Assembly (NCBI RefSeq): GCF_040643435.1
Contig: NZ_JBEYUH010000009.1
Span: forward strand, 1-64,000
Origin: Rhodococcus sp040643435
GTDB lineage: Bacteria > Actinomycetota > Actinomycetes > Mycobacteriales > Mycobacteriaceae
Length of the DNA stretch: 64,000 nucleotides
Direction of reading: 5' to 3'
Below the pieces are notes generated by a model that searched no databases, had not been told where the DNA came from, and saw nothing but the letters and a program-made list of their open reading frames with translations. The stretch's first letter is position 1; each line of letters starts with the position of its first letter. Shown piece after piece: positions 1 to 11,042 of the stretch. Position numbers and translations under genes: made by a program.

Positions 1-39
1 CCAGATGGTTACCGAACCGGTCGCAGTCCTCCGCAAACG

Positions 40-85
40 ACATGATCGTCGCAACCTCTCGTTGAGAGTGTTGCGACGATCATGT
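40..85. terminator. Long inverted repeat (hairpin) downstream of desaturase gene
   Basis: The arms at 40-55 and 70-85 are perfect 16-bp reverse complements. If the T at 69 is bulged, the stem continues for five more pairs around a GTT loop at 61-63. It lies about 50 bases past the stop of the desaturase gene that ends at 134. It is therefore probably the end of that operon's transcript. No clear U-tract follows on either strand, so a role as a regulatory or mRNA-stabilising hairpin is possible. Confidence 0.5.
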
Positions 86-133
86 GAACCCGCCATGCGG
101 TACCGGGGTCCGTTCTGCTTCGAATGAATACGG

Positions 134-1369
134 TCAGCGCATTCCGAGCACGCGGCGGATGAGCCCGCGCTTGCGGCGCTTCTCGATCGTGGTGGCCAGG
201 CCCACGCGACGACCGGTGACCGGGTCGATCTCGGCCGGCCCACCGAAGCCCCGCTCGGACGCGGTCTCCGGGGCGGCGTGGCGATCGTCCTTGAGGTACT
301 TGTCCGGAAGCGAGAGCTTCGCGATCGTGCGCCACGACTTCCAGTACTGCACCGCGAGCGGACCGGTGGTGTACGGCAGGTCGTACTTCTCGCAGAGTTC
401 TCGCACGCGCACCGCGATCTCCGCGTACCGGTTCGACGGCAGGTCGGGGTAGATGTGGTGCTCGATCTGATAGCTTAGATTCCCGGTCATGAAGTCCATG
501 ACCCTGCCACCGGAGATGTTCGCCGAGCCGAGCATCTGGCGGAGGTACCACTCGGCACGCGTCTCGTTCTCGACGTCCTGCTTCGTGAACTTCTCCGCGC
601 CGTCCGGGAAATGGCCGCAGAAGATCACGGCGTTGGTCCAGATGTTCCGGACGAAGTTTGCGGTCGCGTTGGCCTTCATCGTGGACTTCCACGAGCGGCC
701 GGTCAGGGCCGGGTAGATCACGTAGTCCTTGAGATGCTGTTTGCCGAGTTTGGCGAGCACCTCCTTGCCGCGCGCCTTGGTCAGCTCGCGGTCGTCGCGT
801 CCCTGGACGACCTTGCCGAGTTCGAGCAGCTGGATGGCGATGCCGTACTGGAACAGCGCTGCAAGGATCGCGTTGTAGGCGAGGTTGCCGAGGTAGAACG
901 GCTTCCACCGCTGGTCGCGGGTGACACGGAGCAGGCCGTATCCCACATCGTCGTCCATCCCGAGGATGTTGGTGTACTTGTGGTGCAGATAATTGTGAGT
1001 GATCTTCCAGTGCGCCGACGGGTCGACGTTGTCCCACTCCCAGTTGGCCGAGTGCACCTCGGGGTCGTTCATCCAGTCCCACTGCCCGTGCATGACGTTG
1101 TGCCCGAGCTCCATGTTCTCGATGATCTTCGACAGGGAGAGCATGCCCGTGCCCAGCAGCCACAACGGCCGCTTCTTCGAACCGAGCAGCACGAGGCGGC
1201 CGCCGATCTCGAGGCCGCGCTGCAGCCGGATCGTGTTGCGGACGTAGCGCGCGTCGCGCTCACCGCGCGACTCCTCGATATCGCGCCGGATGGCGTCGAG
1301 TTCGCGGCCGATGGCCTCGACGTCCGCCTCCGTCAGGTGCGCGTACTCCTTGACATCCGATATCGCCAT
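134..1369 (-). CDS. Membrane fatty acyl-CoA desaturase (DesA3-like), copy 1
   Basis: This 411-residue protein is a di-iron fatty acid desaturase. By family it inserts a delta-9 double bond into stearoyl- or palmitoyl-CoA at the membrane. The histidine boxes are visible: GHNVMH (His90, His94), HNYLHH (His125, 129, 130) and QIEHH (His304, 305), plus GHFP near 253. It is last in the order reductase - desaturase 2 - desaturase 1, which resembles M. tuberculosis Rv3230c-desA3 with an extra desaturase. A TAGGGT hexamer sits 7 bases before the ATG, and an operator-like palindrome lies just upstream. The gene may therefore also have its own promoter inside the operon. The chain-length preference cannot be read from sequence. 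Confidence 0.93.
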   Translation of the reverse strand: MAISDVKEYAHLTEADVEAIGRELDAIRRDIEESRGERDARYVRNTIRLQRGLEIGGRLVLLGSKKRPLWLLGTGMLSLSKIIENMELGHNVMHGQWDWMNDPEVHSANWEWDNVDPSAHWKITHNYLHHKYTNILGMDDDVGYGLLRVTRDQRWKPFYLGNLAYNAILAALFQYGIAIQLLELGKVVQGRDDRELTKARGKEVLAKLGKQHLKDYVIYPALTGRSWKSTMKANATANFVRNIWTNAVIFCGHFPDGAEKFTKQDVENETRAEWYLRQMLGSANISGGRVMDFMTGNLSYQIEHHIYPDLPSNRYAEIAVRVRELCEKYDLPYTTGPLAVQYWKSWRTIAKLSLPDKYLKDDRHAAPETASERGFGGPAEIDPVTGRRVGLATTIEKRRKRGLIRRVLGMR

Positions 1370-1376
1370 GCGGGCT

Positions 1377-1407
1377 ACCCTACCGTAAGTTACGGCCCCG
1401 TAGGTTG
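1377..1407 (-). promoter_or_regulatory. Probable promoter with operator-like palindrome for desaturase copy 1
   Basis: The sequence CCGTAAGTTACGG (1383-1395) is a perfect 13-base palindrome about a central G. It overlaps a 19-base element at 1389-1407 that reads CAACCTACG-N3-CCGTAAC on the coding strand. The same element recurs upstream of the reductase gene at 3934-3952. A TAGGGT hexamer (1377-1382) lies 7 bases from the ATG, as in a leaderless promoter. TetR-type repressors of desaturase genes in mycobacteria bind comparable palindromes, but the regulator here is not identified. Confidence 0.5.
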
Positions 1408-1432
1408 GCCGATTTCCGTGCTGTGACGCGAA

Positions 1433-2719
1433 TCACACATCAATCGGGCGGCGAGAGCGACGCAATCCGCCGCGGCCCCGCCGGCGCTCTGCTACTGCAT
1501 GCTCGGCATGGGCACGCAGCGCCGTGAGCAGACCTCGGCGCCGCCCGGTGAGCGTTTCGGGGACCGTCACCGGCATGTGCGGACGCCACCGGTCGAACTT
1601 GCGCTCGGACGACGTCTCGGGCGCATCATCGGCGGTCGCCTTCAGGAACCGGTCGGGCAACGCGAGCTTGTGGATCGTACGCAGAGCGAGAAGGTACTGC
1701 CGGGTGAGCGGGCCGGTGGTGTACGGCAGGTCGTACTTGCCGCACAGCGCCCGCACGCGCGCGGCGACCTCCGGGTAGCGGTTGCTCGGCAGATCCGGGA
1801 ACAGGTGGTGTTCGATCTGGTAGCTGAGATTGCCGGTGAGGAAATCCATCACACGTCCGCCGGAGATGTTCGCACTCCCGAGGAGCTGCCGCAGATACCA
1901 CTCGCCGCGCGTCTCGTTCTCGTAGTGCTCGACGGTGAATTTCTCTGCACCATCGGGAAAGTGGCCGCAGAAGATCACCAGGTACGCCCAGATGTTGCGG
2001 ATCACGTTCGCCGTGAGGTTCGCCGACAGCGTGCTGCGCCAGGCCGGCCCGGTGAGTGCAGGGAAGAAGATCAGGTCCTTGATGACCTGCCGGCCCGCTT
2101 TGGCAGCGAACTCCTTGTTGGGCAACGAATTCCACTGCATGCGGGGCACGCCGTCGATTGCCTTCTTCGCCGAGAGGTCGTGCAGTGCGATCCCCCACTC
2201 GAAGGTCAATGCGAGCACGATGTTGGCGACCGGCTGCGCGAGATTGCGCGGACGCCATTTCTCGTCGCGGGTCATGCGCAGGATGCCGAATCCCACATCG
2301 TCGTCCATGCCCACGATGTTGGTGTAGGTGTGGTGCGCGTAGTTGTGGGCGCGCTTCCAGTGGTCCGACGGGCCCGTCTGATCCCATTCCCACGAGGTCG
2401 AATGAATCTCGGGATCGTTCATCCAGTCCCACTGCCCGTGCATCACATTGTGCCCGAGTTCCATGTTCTCGATGATCTTCGCGAGCGACAGCGCAGCGGT
2501 ACCCAGCACCCAACGCGACCGGCGACGCGAACCGAACAGCACGCCCCGCCCGACCACCTCCAGCACGCGTTGCAGACGGATGACGGAGTGGATGTACCGG
2601 GCGTCGCGCGGGCCGCGCGAGTCCTCCACATCGCGTCGGATCGCGTCGAATTCATTTGCCAGAGAAACGATGTCGGCTTCGGTCAGATGTGAGAACTCAC
2701 GGATGTCGGTGATGGCCAA
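1433..2719 (-). CDS. Membrane fatty acyl-CoA desaturase (DesA3-like), copy 2
   Basis: This 428-residue paralogue of the downstream desaturase has the same three histidine boxes: GHNVMH, HNYAHH and QIEHH. Its C-terminus is longer and arginine-rich. By family it is a membrane di-iron acyl-CoA desaturase taking electrons from the neighbouring flavin/2Fe-2S reductase. It starts 35 bases after that reductase gene and is followed after 63 bases by copy 1, so the three genes look like one operon. A GAAGGATC Shine-Dalgarno-like sequence supports the ATG at 2719. The tandem copies share the N-terminal layout (MAI-D/T-D-x-R/K-E), which suggests a local duplication followed by divergence. Confidence 0.93.
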   Translation of the reverse strand: MAITDIREFSHLTEADIVSLANEFDAIRRDVEDSRGPRDARYIHSVIRLQRVLEVVGRGVLFGSRRRSRWVLGTAALSLAKIIENMELGHNVMHGQWDWMNDPEIHSTSWEWDQTGPSDHWKRAHNYAHHTYTNIVGMDDDVGFGILRMTRDEKWRPRNLAQPVANIVLALTFEWGIALHDLSAKKAIDGVPRMQWNSLPNKEFAAKAGRQVIKDLIFFPALTGPAWRSTLSANLTANVIRNIWAYLVIFCGHFPDGAEKFTVEHYENETRGEWYLRQLLGSANISGGRVMDFLTGNLSYQIEHHLFPDLPSNRYPEVAARVRALCGKYDLPYTTGPLTRQYLLALRTIHKLALPDRFLKATADDAPETSSERKFDRWRPHMPVTVPETLTGRRRGLLTALRAHAEHAVAERRRGRGGLRRSRRPIDV

Positions 2720-2754
2720 GCGGGATCCTTCGCGGGTTGCAGTCGGTGTCGTGT

Positions 2755-3885
2755 CTAGACGTCCAGCGTGCAGTCACCGGCTGCGGCGGAGATGCAGGTC
2801 TGAACGCGCTCGCCCTCTGCGTGTTCCTTGCCGGATCGCAGATCGACGACGTGCCCCTTGTCGAGCGGCACCACACAAGTCTGACAGATTCCCATCCGGC
2901 AGCCGAACGGCATCAGCGCGCCGACGCTCTCACCCGCCTCGAGAATGGTCGTGGCCCCGTCCACGGTGACGGTCTTGCCGGACTTGGCGAACGTGATGGT
3001 TCCGCCCGAGCCCGAGGTGTCGGCGCGGCTGACCGCGAACCGCTCGAGATGGACCCTGTCCTCGATTCCCTCGGCAGCCCAGTGCGCGGTGATGTCGTCG
3101 AGCATCTGCTGGGGACCACACGCCCAGGTCTGACGCTCCCGCCAGTCGGGGCACACCTCATCGAGTTCCGCCAGGGCGAACTTGCCCTGTTCGCGGGTGT
3201 GACGGACGTGCACCCGGAAGGTGTCGTGGTCGGCGGCGAAACGCTCGAGTTCGGAGCCGAACATCACACTCTCGGCCGTGGGCGCCGAATGGATGTGTAC
3301 GACGTCGGGCAGCTCGAGTTCGCGCTCGACCGCGCGGCGGTCGAGCGTTCGCAACATAGACATGATCGGAGTGATACCGCTGCCCGCAGTAAGGAAGAGG
3401 ATCTTTGCCGGCGGCGGATCGGGCAGAACGAAATCGCCCTTCGGCGCCGCGAGACGTACGACGGTTCCCTCCGGCACGCCACCGACGAGGTGGCTCGACA
3501 AGAAGCCCTCGGGCATGGCCTTCACGGCGATCGAGATGACCTTGTCGTTCCAGGTGGGCGAGGAGGTCAGCGAATACGACCGCCAGTGCCAGCGCCCATC
3601 GATGTGCAGGCCGATCCCGATGTACTGGCCGGGGGCGTACCCGAAGTCGAAACCCCAGCCGGGGCGGATGACGATCGTCGCGGAATCCGGAGTCTCCGAT
3701 CGGACCGAGATGATTCGACCCCGCAGCTCACGGGCCGACCACAACGGGTTGACCAGGTGGAGATAGTCGTCGGGGAGCAGAGGGGTGGTCAGCCGGGCCA
3801 CCGCGCCGCGCAGGACGTTGGAGAGCGACCGCTCCCCGGGCGCGACATGTGCCGCAGGCTTCTCGATCCATTGCTTCAGACCCAT
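2755..3885 (-). CDS. Ferredoxin reductase partner of acyl-CoA desaturases (Rv3230c-like)
   Basis: About 376 residues. An FAD-binding reductase domain (RSYSLTSSP) is followed by an NAD(P)-binding domain (TAGSGITPIMSML) and a C-terminal plant-type 2Fe-2S ferredoxin domain (CRMGICQTC, with the last cysteine in VQTC). By family and context it passes electrons from NADPH to the two downstream desaturases, as Rv3230c does for DesA3. The ATG at 3885 is preferred over an upstream in-frame GTG at 3903 because GAGGAGAAG, a strong ribosome site, overlaps that GTG. An operator-like element shared with desaturase copy 1 lies about 50-67 bases upstream. Confidence 0.93.
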   Translation of the reverse strand: MGLKQWIEKPAAHVAPGERSLSNVLRGAVARLTTPLLPDDYLHLVNPLWSARELRGRIISVRSETPDSATIVIRPGWGFDFGYAPGQYIGIGLHIDGRWHWRSYSLTSSPTWNDKVISIAVKAMPEGFLSSHLVGGVPEGTVVRLAAPKGDFVLPDPPPAKILFLTAGSGITPIMSMLRTLDRRAVERELELPDVVHIHSAPTAESVMFGSELERFAADHDTFRVHVRHTREQGKFALAELDEVCPDWRERQTWACGPQQMLDDITAHWAAEGIEDRVHLERFAVSRADTSGSGGTITFAKSGKTVTVDGATTILEAGESVGALMPFGCRMGICQTCVVPLDKGHVVDLRSGKEHAEGERVQTCISAAAGDCTLDV

Positions 3886-3933
3886 ACGACCGCTTCTCCT
3901 CACTCCAGGCTACGCTCGCGCAGGTTATCAGAG

Positions 3934-3952
3934 GTTACGGAAGCGTAGGTTG
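3934..3952 (-). promoter_or_regulatory. Operator-like element upstream of the reductase-desaturase operon
   Basis: On the coding strand this reads CAACCTACG-CTT-CCGTAAC. It matches the element at 1389-1407 at every position except the three central bases. The TACG/CGTA inverted arms suggest a dimeric repressor. The 80-base gap between the DUF6912 gene and the reductase holds little else except TAACCT and TAGCCT hexamers that could be -10 boxes. Confidence 0.5.
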
Positions 3953-3983
3953 AGTCGAGATCGTCGTCACACGGCCACGAAAG

Positions 3984-4493
3984 TCAGAGCAGTTCGAGCA
4001 GGAAGGGCAGTTCCTGGGCCGCATACCAGGCGAGTTCGTGGTCCTCCGCGTCTCCCAGCACGAACTCGGCCTCCTCGTCGCCCAGTTCTGCCGCGTCGAC
4101 GATCTCCCGAGCGCGGGCGATGTCGGACTCGGCTTCCTGCAGGTCGATGTGCACCGACGCCACCGCCCGAAGCGGGATGGGTCCGGCGAGCTTGACGACC
4201 GCGTCGTCGAGGTCCGGTCGCGGTTTCACCTCGTCGACATCGGCTGCGATCACCACCCGGCGGGACGCGAAGGAGGGGTGCTCCTCCGAGTCCTCGGACG
4301 CGAGCAGCCGCAACGAGGCGCGTGCCGCTTCGGCCATGGCGACCTCGGCGAGTTCGTCGTCATCTCCGGCCGTGTAAGCCTCCCGCAGTGCGGGGGTCAC
4401 CGCGAAGGCCGTCCTGCCGAGCGCGTCGAGCTCGTCGTCGGCAACCAGTCGCTGCAACATCGCGAGCGTTGCGGGTACGTAGACACGCGTCAC
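3984..4493 (-). CDS. DUF6912 family protein (Rv3231c-like)
   Basis: An acidic 169-residue cytosolic protein of unknown function. It begins with MTRVYVPATLAMLQ and contains a RRVVIAADVDE strand typical of this actinobacterial family. No catalytic motif or membrane segment is seen. The GTG start lies 3 bases after the WS/DGAT stop, with an AGGTGAG ribosome site inside the end of that gene, so the two are probably translated from one transcript. The same pair and order occur in mycobacteria, which supports the assignment but not a function. Confidence 0.8.
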   Translation of the reverse strand: MTRVYVPATLAMLQRLVADDELDALGRTAFAVTPALREAYTAGDDDELAEVAMAEAARASLRLLASEDSEEHPSFASRRVVIAADVDEVKPRPDLDDAVVKLAGPIPLRAVASVHIDLQEAESDIARAREIVDAAELGDEEAEFVLGDAEDHELAWYAAQELPFLLELL

Positions 4494-4496
4494 TTC

Positions 4497-5906
4497 TCAC
4501 CTGCCGGCATCCGTCAGCTCCTCGAGCGATTCCTGGATCAGCGTCGCTGCCACGTCCACATCGGGCATCGCATCACGATCCGCATTCAAACCGTAGTAGA
4601 TCTTTCCGTCGTAGGACGTCAACGCGATGCTCAGGGCCTGATTCTTCAGCAGCGGCGAGACCGGATAGATCTCCAGCAGCCTGGCCCCGGTCAGGTAGAG
4701 CGGGTGCTGCGGACCCGGGGCGTTGGTGATCATGAGATTGAACACCCGCTGCGAGAACCCCATCGCCACCCGGGCGCCCACCGCGTGCATGGTCGCGGGA
4801 GCGAAACCCGACAACCGGACCATCGTCTGTGCCTCCACGCGCCGCCGCTGCCGTGAGTAGGCCTCACCGGCGTGCGCTATGTGCGACAAGCGGACGACCG
4901 CGTTCGGCTCCCCCACCGGCAGGTCGAGCAGGAACGACGAGACCTCCCCCTGTGGATGCACCTGGATGGTGTCGTTGTCGTCGCTGTCGGCCGGATCCTG
5001 CGTGTACACCGACATCGGAACCATCGCCCGTACCACGGTCGACTCGGTGACCGGCTCTCCGCGGGAGAGCAGCCAGTACCTCAAGGCACCGGCTATGACG
5101 GCGAGCACGACATCGTTGATCGTGCAGCCGTAGCGGGAGTGGATCTTGCGATACGGCTCGAGGTCGGACCGCACCACCGAGAACCGGCGACTCCGTGATA
5201 TCTGCGTGTTCAGTGGCGTCTCGGGTGCCGATTGCGCGGCCGTTCGGGCGAGCCTTCCGACCGCGTCGACGGTCTCGGTGAGAGTCGTCGCGAGATCACC
5301 CATTGCGGAACGGAGCGCGGTGACACCCTCACCCGGACGTGCGACGAGTTCGGCGAGCGCCCCGACGAGCAGGGCGGACTCCGACGGTTCGCGCTCGGGC
5401 ATCCACAGTTCCTCGGGAACCTCGCGGGGCTCGGGTTCCTTGTCGAACAGCACCTGCACGATGTCGAGTGCTCCCTCGCCGTCGACGAGCGCCGAATGCG
5501 ACTTCGTGAACAACGCGACCCGATCGTCCGCGAGACCTTCGACGAGATACATCTCCCACAAGGGTCTCGTGCGGTCGAGCGGCCGCGAGACCAGGCGTGC
5601 GACGAGATCGTGCAACTGCTCGTCGGAGCCGGGTTTCGGCAGAGCCGAGCGCCGTACGTGATAGGTGATATCGAAGTCGCGGTCGTCGATCCACACGGGG
5701 CGCGAGAGCCCGAAGGCGACTTCGCGCACCTTCTTGCGGTAACGAGGCACTTCGGGGAGGCGTTGCTCGACCAATCGGAGCACGTTCTCGTAATCGAGAC
5801 CTTCGCCCGGTGGCTCGAGGATCGCCAGCGAACCCACGTGCATCGGTGTGTTGCTCGTCTCCAGGTAGTAGTACGACGCGTCCTGCGCTGTCATCCGGCT
5901 CGCCAT
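4497..5906 (-). CDS. WS/DGAT (wax ester synthase/diacylglycerol acyltransferase) family protein with altered active site
   Basis: About 469 residues. The family uses acyl-CoA to make triacylglycerol or wax esters. Recognisable family segments are QDASYYYLE at the N-terminus, PLWEMYLVEGL, NDVVLAVIAGALR and NAPGP near the C-terminus. The active-site HHxxxDG reads HSALVDG here: the second histidine, normally the catalytic base, is serine. The protein may therefore be inactive or have another role. Of several in-frame starts, ATG 5906 has the best ribosome site (GGGGGAGC). It overlaps the end of the HAD gene by 16 bases. It corresponds in position to Rv3233c/Rv3234c. Confidence 0.85.
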   Translation of the reverse strand: MASRMTAQDASYYYLETSNTPMHVGSLAILEPPGEGLDYENVLRLVEQRLPEVPRYRKKVREVAFGLSRPVWIDDRDFDITYHVRRSALPKPGSDEQLHDLVARLVSRPLDRTRPLWEMYLVEGLADDRVALFTKSHSALVDGEGALDIVQVLFDKEPEPREVPEELWMPEREPSESALLVGALAELVARPGEGVTALRSAMGDLATTLTETVDAVGRLARTAAQSAPETPLNTQISRSRRFSVVRSDLEPYRKIHSRYGCTINDVVLAVIAGALRYWLLSRGEPVTESTVVRAMVPMSVYTQDPADSDDNDTIQVHPQGEVSSFLLDLPVGEPNAVVRLSHIAHAGEAYSRQRRRVEAQTMVRLSGFAPATMHAVGARVAMGFSQRVFNLMITNAPGPQHPLYLTGARLLEIYPVSPLLKNQALSIALTSYDGKIYYGLNADRDAMPDVDVAATLIQESLEELTDAGR

Positions 5907-6394
5907 CGACCCCGCTCCCCCTCGTGATCCGAACTTCCCGTGCCCCGCCACCACGGCCCGGCGTCGCCCGCATCTCGCGTGTCGATCTCCCCGAGATCGA
6001 AATCGAAGAGCACGGCCAACTCCGACCGGACGTCGTGTGAACCATCATGGTGGACGCCGACCATCCCCGCAGCAGCGGCGGCCCGCACATGACCGAAGAG
6101 ATCGTCGACGAAGACGCATTCGCCCGGTTCGAGGCCGAGCAACTGCGCGACCGCGTGGTAACTGGCGGCCTGTGGTTTCGCGACACCCACGTCCCCCGAA
6201 AGCACCACGCAGTCGACGAAGGGACCTTCGAGATCACGCAGCCACTGCGCCGCGGGTCCGCCCGGGTCATTGCTGAGCAGAGCGGTACGGACACCTCGCT
6301 TCCGCAGGAACGACACGATCGCCGCGAAAGTGCCGGGTTCGCTTCCCGGCCCGACGAGTACGCCACCGACATCGAGTACGAGTCCTCGCAGCAC
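5891..6394 (-). CDS. HAD-superfamily hydrolase
   Basis: A 167-residue haloacid dehalogenase-like protein. Motif I is LVLDVGGVL, motif II LLSND, the conserved lysine is in GVAKP, and motif IV is VFVDDLFGH. These fit a small C1-capped phosphatase, substrate unknown. The GTG at 6394 is chosen because the protein then begins just before the first HAD strand and a TACGGT hexamer lies exactly 6 bases upstream, the leaderless pattern seen repeatedly in this window. An in-frame GTG at 6436 would add a Gly/Ser-rich tail with no ribosome site. The end overlaps the WS/DGAT start. Confidence 0.8.
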   Translation of the reverse strand: MLRGLVLDVGGVLVGPGSEPGTFAAIVSFLRKRGVRTALLSNDPGGPAAQWLRDLEGPFVDCVVLSGDVGVAKPQAASYHAVAQLLGLEPGECVFVDDLFGHVRAAAAAGMVGVHHDGSHDVRSELAVLFDFDLGEIDTRDAGDAGPWWRGTGSSDHEGERGRWRAG

Positions 6395-6565
6395 GACACC
6401 ACCGTATGCCCCGGAGCCTCCGGACGCGGAAGGCACGGCTGCGCATCATCCGAGCCCGATCGCCCGGACTGTGGCATCATGTGCGCGGTTCGTCCTCTCC
6501 CGAGCCGCAGCACGGGACCGGTCTCCGCCGGTGCCGTTTCCTCCGACCGACTCTCGGGAGAGCTC

Positions 6566-7099
6566 ATGTCGCATCACACCGGCCGTTACGTACACCGTCT
6601 CACTCGCGTCGAACCCCCGATCGAACGGGACTGTGCACAGCCCCGCAGCCACCTCTGTGCGCGGCCCACACCGCACGACGGGCGCTCCGGACGCTCCTCC
6701 ACCCGGATCGACGGGGCAGAGCCCCCGCAGGTGGGGGGCGCCGGTACCGAGCAACCCCCGAGTATCCCACTCGATCCGGGCGTCGAGAGGTTCGCGGCGG
6801 CGGCCGTGCGTCTCGTTCTCGAAGTCGTCGACGGACGCCGACCCGCTGTGCAGTCGACCTCGGTTCTCGACCCCCGGCTCCTCGCCACTGTCACCACCAA
6901 CCGCGCACCTCGTGCGGGCCGCAACACCGCGGTACTGCTGCGCACGCGTGTGCGCGCCGTCGATCCCGGCACCGTCGAACTGTTCGGCAGTTACGCCCGC
7001 GGAGAGCGGGTGTACGCGTTCGCCGGCCGGATGGTGCGCAAGCGTCCACGCCCGAGGGCGCCGTACCGGTGGACGATCACGACCCTGTGGCTCGGCTGA
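6566..7099 (+). CDS. Rv3235 family protein
   Basis: A 177-residue protein. The recognisable part is the C-terminal ~100 residues (ERFAAAAVRLVLEVVDGRRP, then VELFGSYARGERVYAFAGR). This matches the small actinobacterial Rv3235 family found beside secA1; its function is unknown. The N-terminal 70 residues are low-complexity and Arg/Pro-rich. The reading frame is open back to about 6047, but the ATG at 6566 has a good GGGAG site five bases upstream and avoids overlapping the HAD gene. It converges on secA1, and its stop codon lies inside a strong hairpin. Confidence 0.72.
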   Translation: MSHHTGRYVHRLTRVEPPIERDCAQPRSHLCARPTPHDGRSGRSSTRIDGAEPPQVGGAGTEQPPSIPLDPGVERFAAAAVRLVLEVVDGRRPAVQSTSVLDPRLLATVTTNRAPRAGRNTAVLLRTRVRAVDPGTVELFGSYARGERVYAFAGRMVRKRPRPRAPYRWTITTLWLG

Positions 7100-7113
7100 G
7101 CCACAGGGTCGTG
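7078..7113. terminator. Perfect hairpin spanning the stop codon of the Rv3235-like gene
   Basis: The arms at 7078-7093 and 7098-7113 are perfect 16-bp complements around a GGCT loop; the TGA (7097-7099) is at the loop. It lies between two convergent genes and may end transcription from both sides. No U-tract follows. Confidence 0.6.
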
Positions 7114-7148
7114 GACGGACATCGGAACGCCTGTTCGGCGCCGACGGT

Positions 7149-9998
<2,850 letters not shown>

Positions 9999-10039
9999 TG
10001 GGTGTTCGTCCTCAATCTCGGGTACCTGCACGGACAAGA

Positions 10040-10075
10040 AATCCGGCCGAGGCCTTCTCGGACCCCGGCCGGATT
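10040..10075 (-). terminator. Hairpin between hpf and secA1 (proximal to secA1)
   Basis: The 9-bp perfect arms 10040-10048 and 10067-10075 enclose an 18-base loop. In the direction of hpf-secA1 transcription the stem is followed by TTTCTTGTC, so it could act as an attenuating terminator ahead of secA1. Confidence 0.4.
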
Positions 10076-10092
10076 CCATGGTAGGCGCTGCG

Positions 10093-10134
10093 CCGGAGTG
10101 ACCGCGATGGCGAGGGTGCCTTCGGTCACTCCGG
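10093..10134 (-). terminator. Hairpin just downstream of hpf
   Basis: The 11-bp perfect arms 10093-10103 and 10124-10134 enclose a 20-base loop. It begins 6 bases after the hpf stop codon. With the neighbouring hairpin at 10040-10075 it separates hpf from secA1. Confidence 0.5.
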
Positions 10135-10140
10135 GCAGGG

Positions 10141-10809
10141 TCACACGAGCCTGATCAAACCGTAGTCGAAGGCATGTCGCCGGTAGACCACGGACGGCTT
10201 GTCCGTCTCCTTGTCGTGGAACAGGTAGAAATCGTGACCGACGAGTTCCATCTCGTAGAGTGCGTCGTCGACGGTCATCGGCTGCGCGTTGTGTTCCTTC
10301 GTACGAACGATGCGGCCGGGGCCTTCCTGACTCTCCTTCTCGGTGTCGCCGAGCGACAAGTCCGGCGAAATCGCGAGTTCGTCGTCCTGGGCGAGCGTCG
10401 CGGTGGCTTCTGCCACCGACACGGGAGTCTTCTCACCGTAAGAGACCTTGCGGCGCTCCTTCGTCCGTCGCAGGCGCGATTCGAGCTTGCTGATCACCGA
10501 CTCGAAGGCAGCATAGAAGCTGTCGGCGCTGGCCTCCGCCCGCACGACCGGACCCTTCCCGCGGGCTGTGATCTCGACACGCTGACAACTCTTCTTCTGA
10601 CGCCGATTGCGTTCGTGCTGCAACTCGACATCGAAGAGGAAGATCGTCGGATCGAAACGCTCGAGCCGCGCGAGTTTCTCGGACACGTAGATCCGGAAAT
10701 GATCGGGGACCTCGACGTTGCGTCCTTTCACGACAACGTCGGCACGGGCGCCTTCCGTGGCGGCATCGGCCTCTGCAACGGAACCTTTGGACTTCGAAGG
10801 GGTCGTCAC
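10141..10809 (-). CDS. hpf: Ribosome hibernation promoting factor, long form
   Basis: A 222-residue long-form HPF. The N-terminal S30AE/YfiA domain (about residues 22-125) begins ADVVVKGRNVEVPDHFR and binds the 30S decoding centre. The C-terminal ~60-residue dimerisation domain (KEHNAQPMTVDDALYEMEL, then DFYLFHD) joins two ribosomes into inactive 100S particles. The length and two-domain layout fit the long family found in actinobacteria (Rv3241c position). The GTG start has a near-ideal GGGAGG site. A GC-rich hairpin lies just upstream of that site. Confidence 0.93.
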   Translation of the reverse strand: MTTPSKSKGSVAEADAATEGARADVVVKGRNVEVPDHFRIYVSEKLARLERFDPTIFLFDVELQHERNRRQKKSCQRVEITARGKGPVVRAEASADSFYAAFESVISKLESRLRRTKERRKVSYGEKTPVSVAEATATLAQDDELAISPDLSLGDTEKESQEGPGRIVRTKEHNAQPMTVDDALYEMELVGHDFYLFHDKETDKPSVVYRRHAFDYGLIRLV

Positions 10810-10828
10810 GCGTACCTCCCGAGTTACG

Positions 10829-10851
10829 GCCGGCGCAGCCCGCGCGCCGGC
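10829..10851 (-). promoter_or_regulatory. 5'-UTR hairpin before the hpf ribosome site
   Basis: The 8-bp GC-only arms 10829-10836 and 10844-10851 flank a 7-base loop and end a few bases before the GGGAGG ribosome site. The structure could affect hpf translation or mRNA stability. The rest of the 233-base gap up to 11042 shows no gene I can support and probably holds the hpf promoter. Confidence 0.35.
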
Positions 10852-11042
10852 ATGATTTGTGAGCGCGAAAGAGCACTCGCCCAGAACGGAAGAACAGGCG
10901 TTTCCACCCGTCTACCTTGTTGTTTCCGGGTCTGATGGCGACGGTAGTACGTAACTCGAAGGACTGCCAGTGTTCACGCCCGATTTCACTGCGTGTCGTA
11001 CATCGCTCTCTCGGCGTGCCCTTCCGGGGCCCGCTCGAGGAC

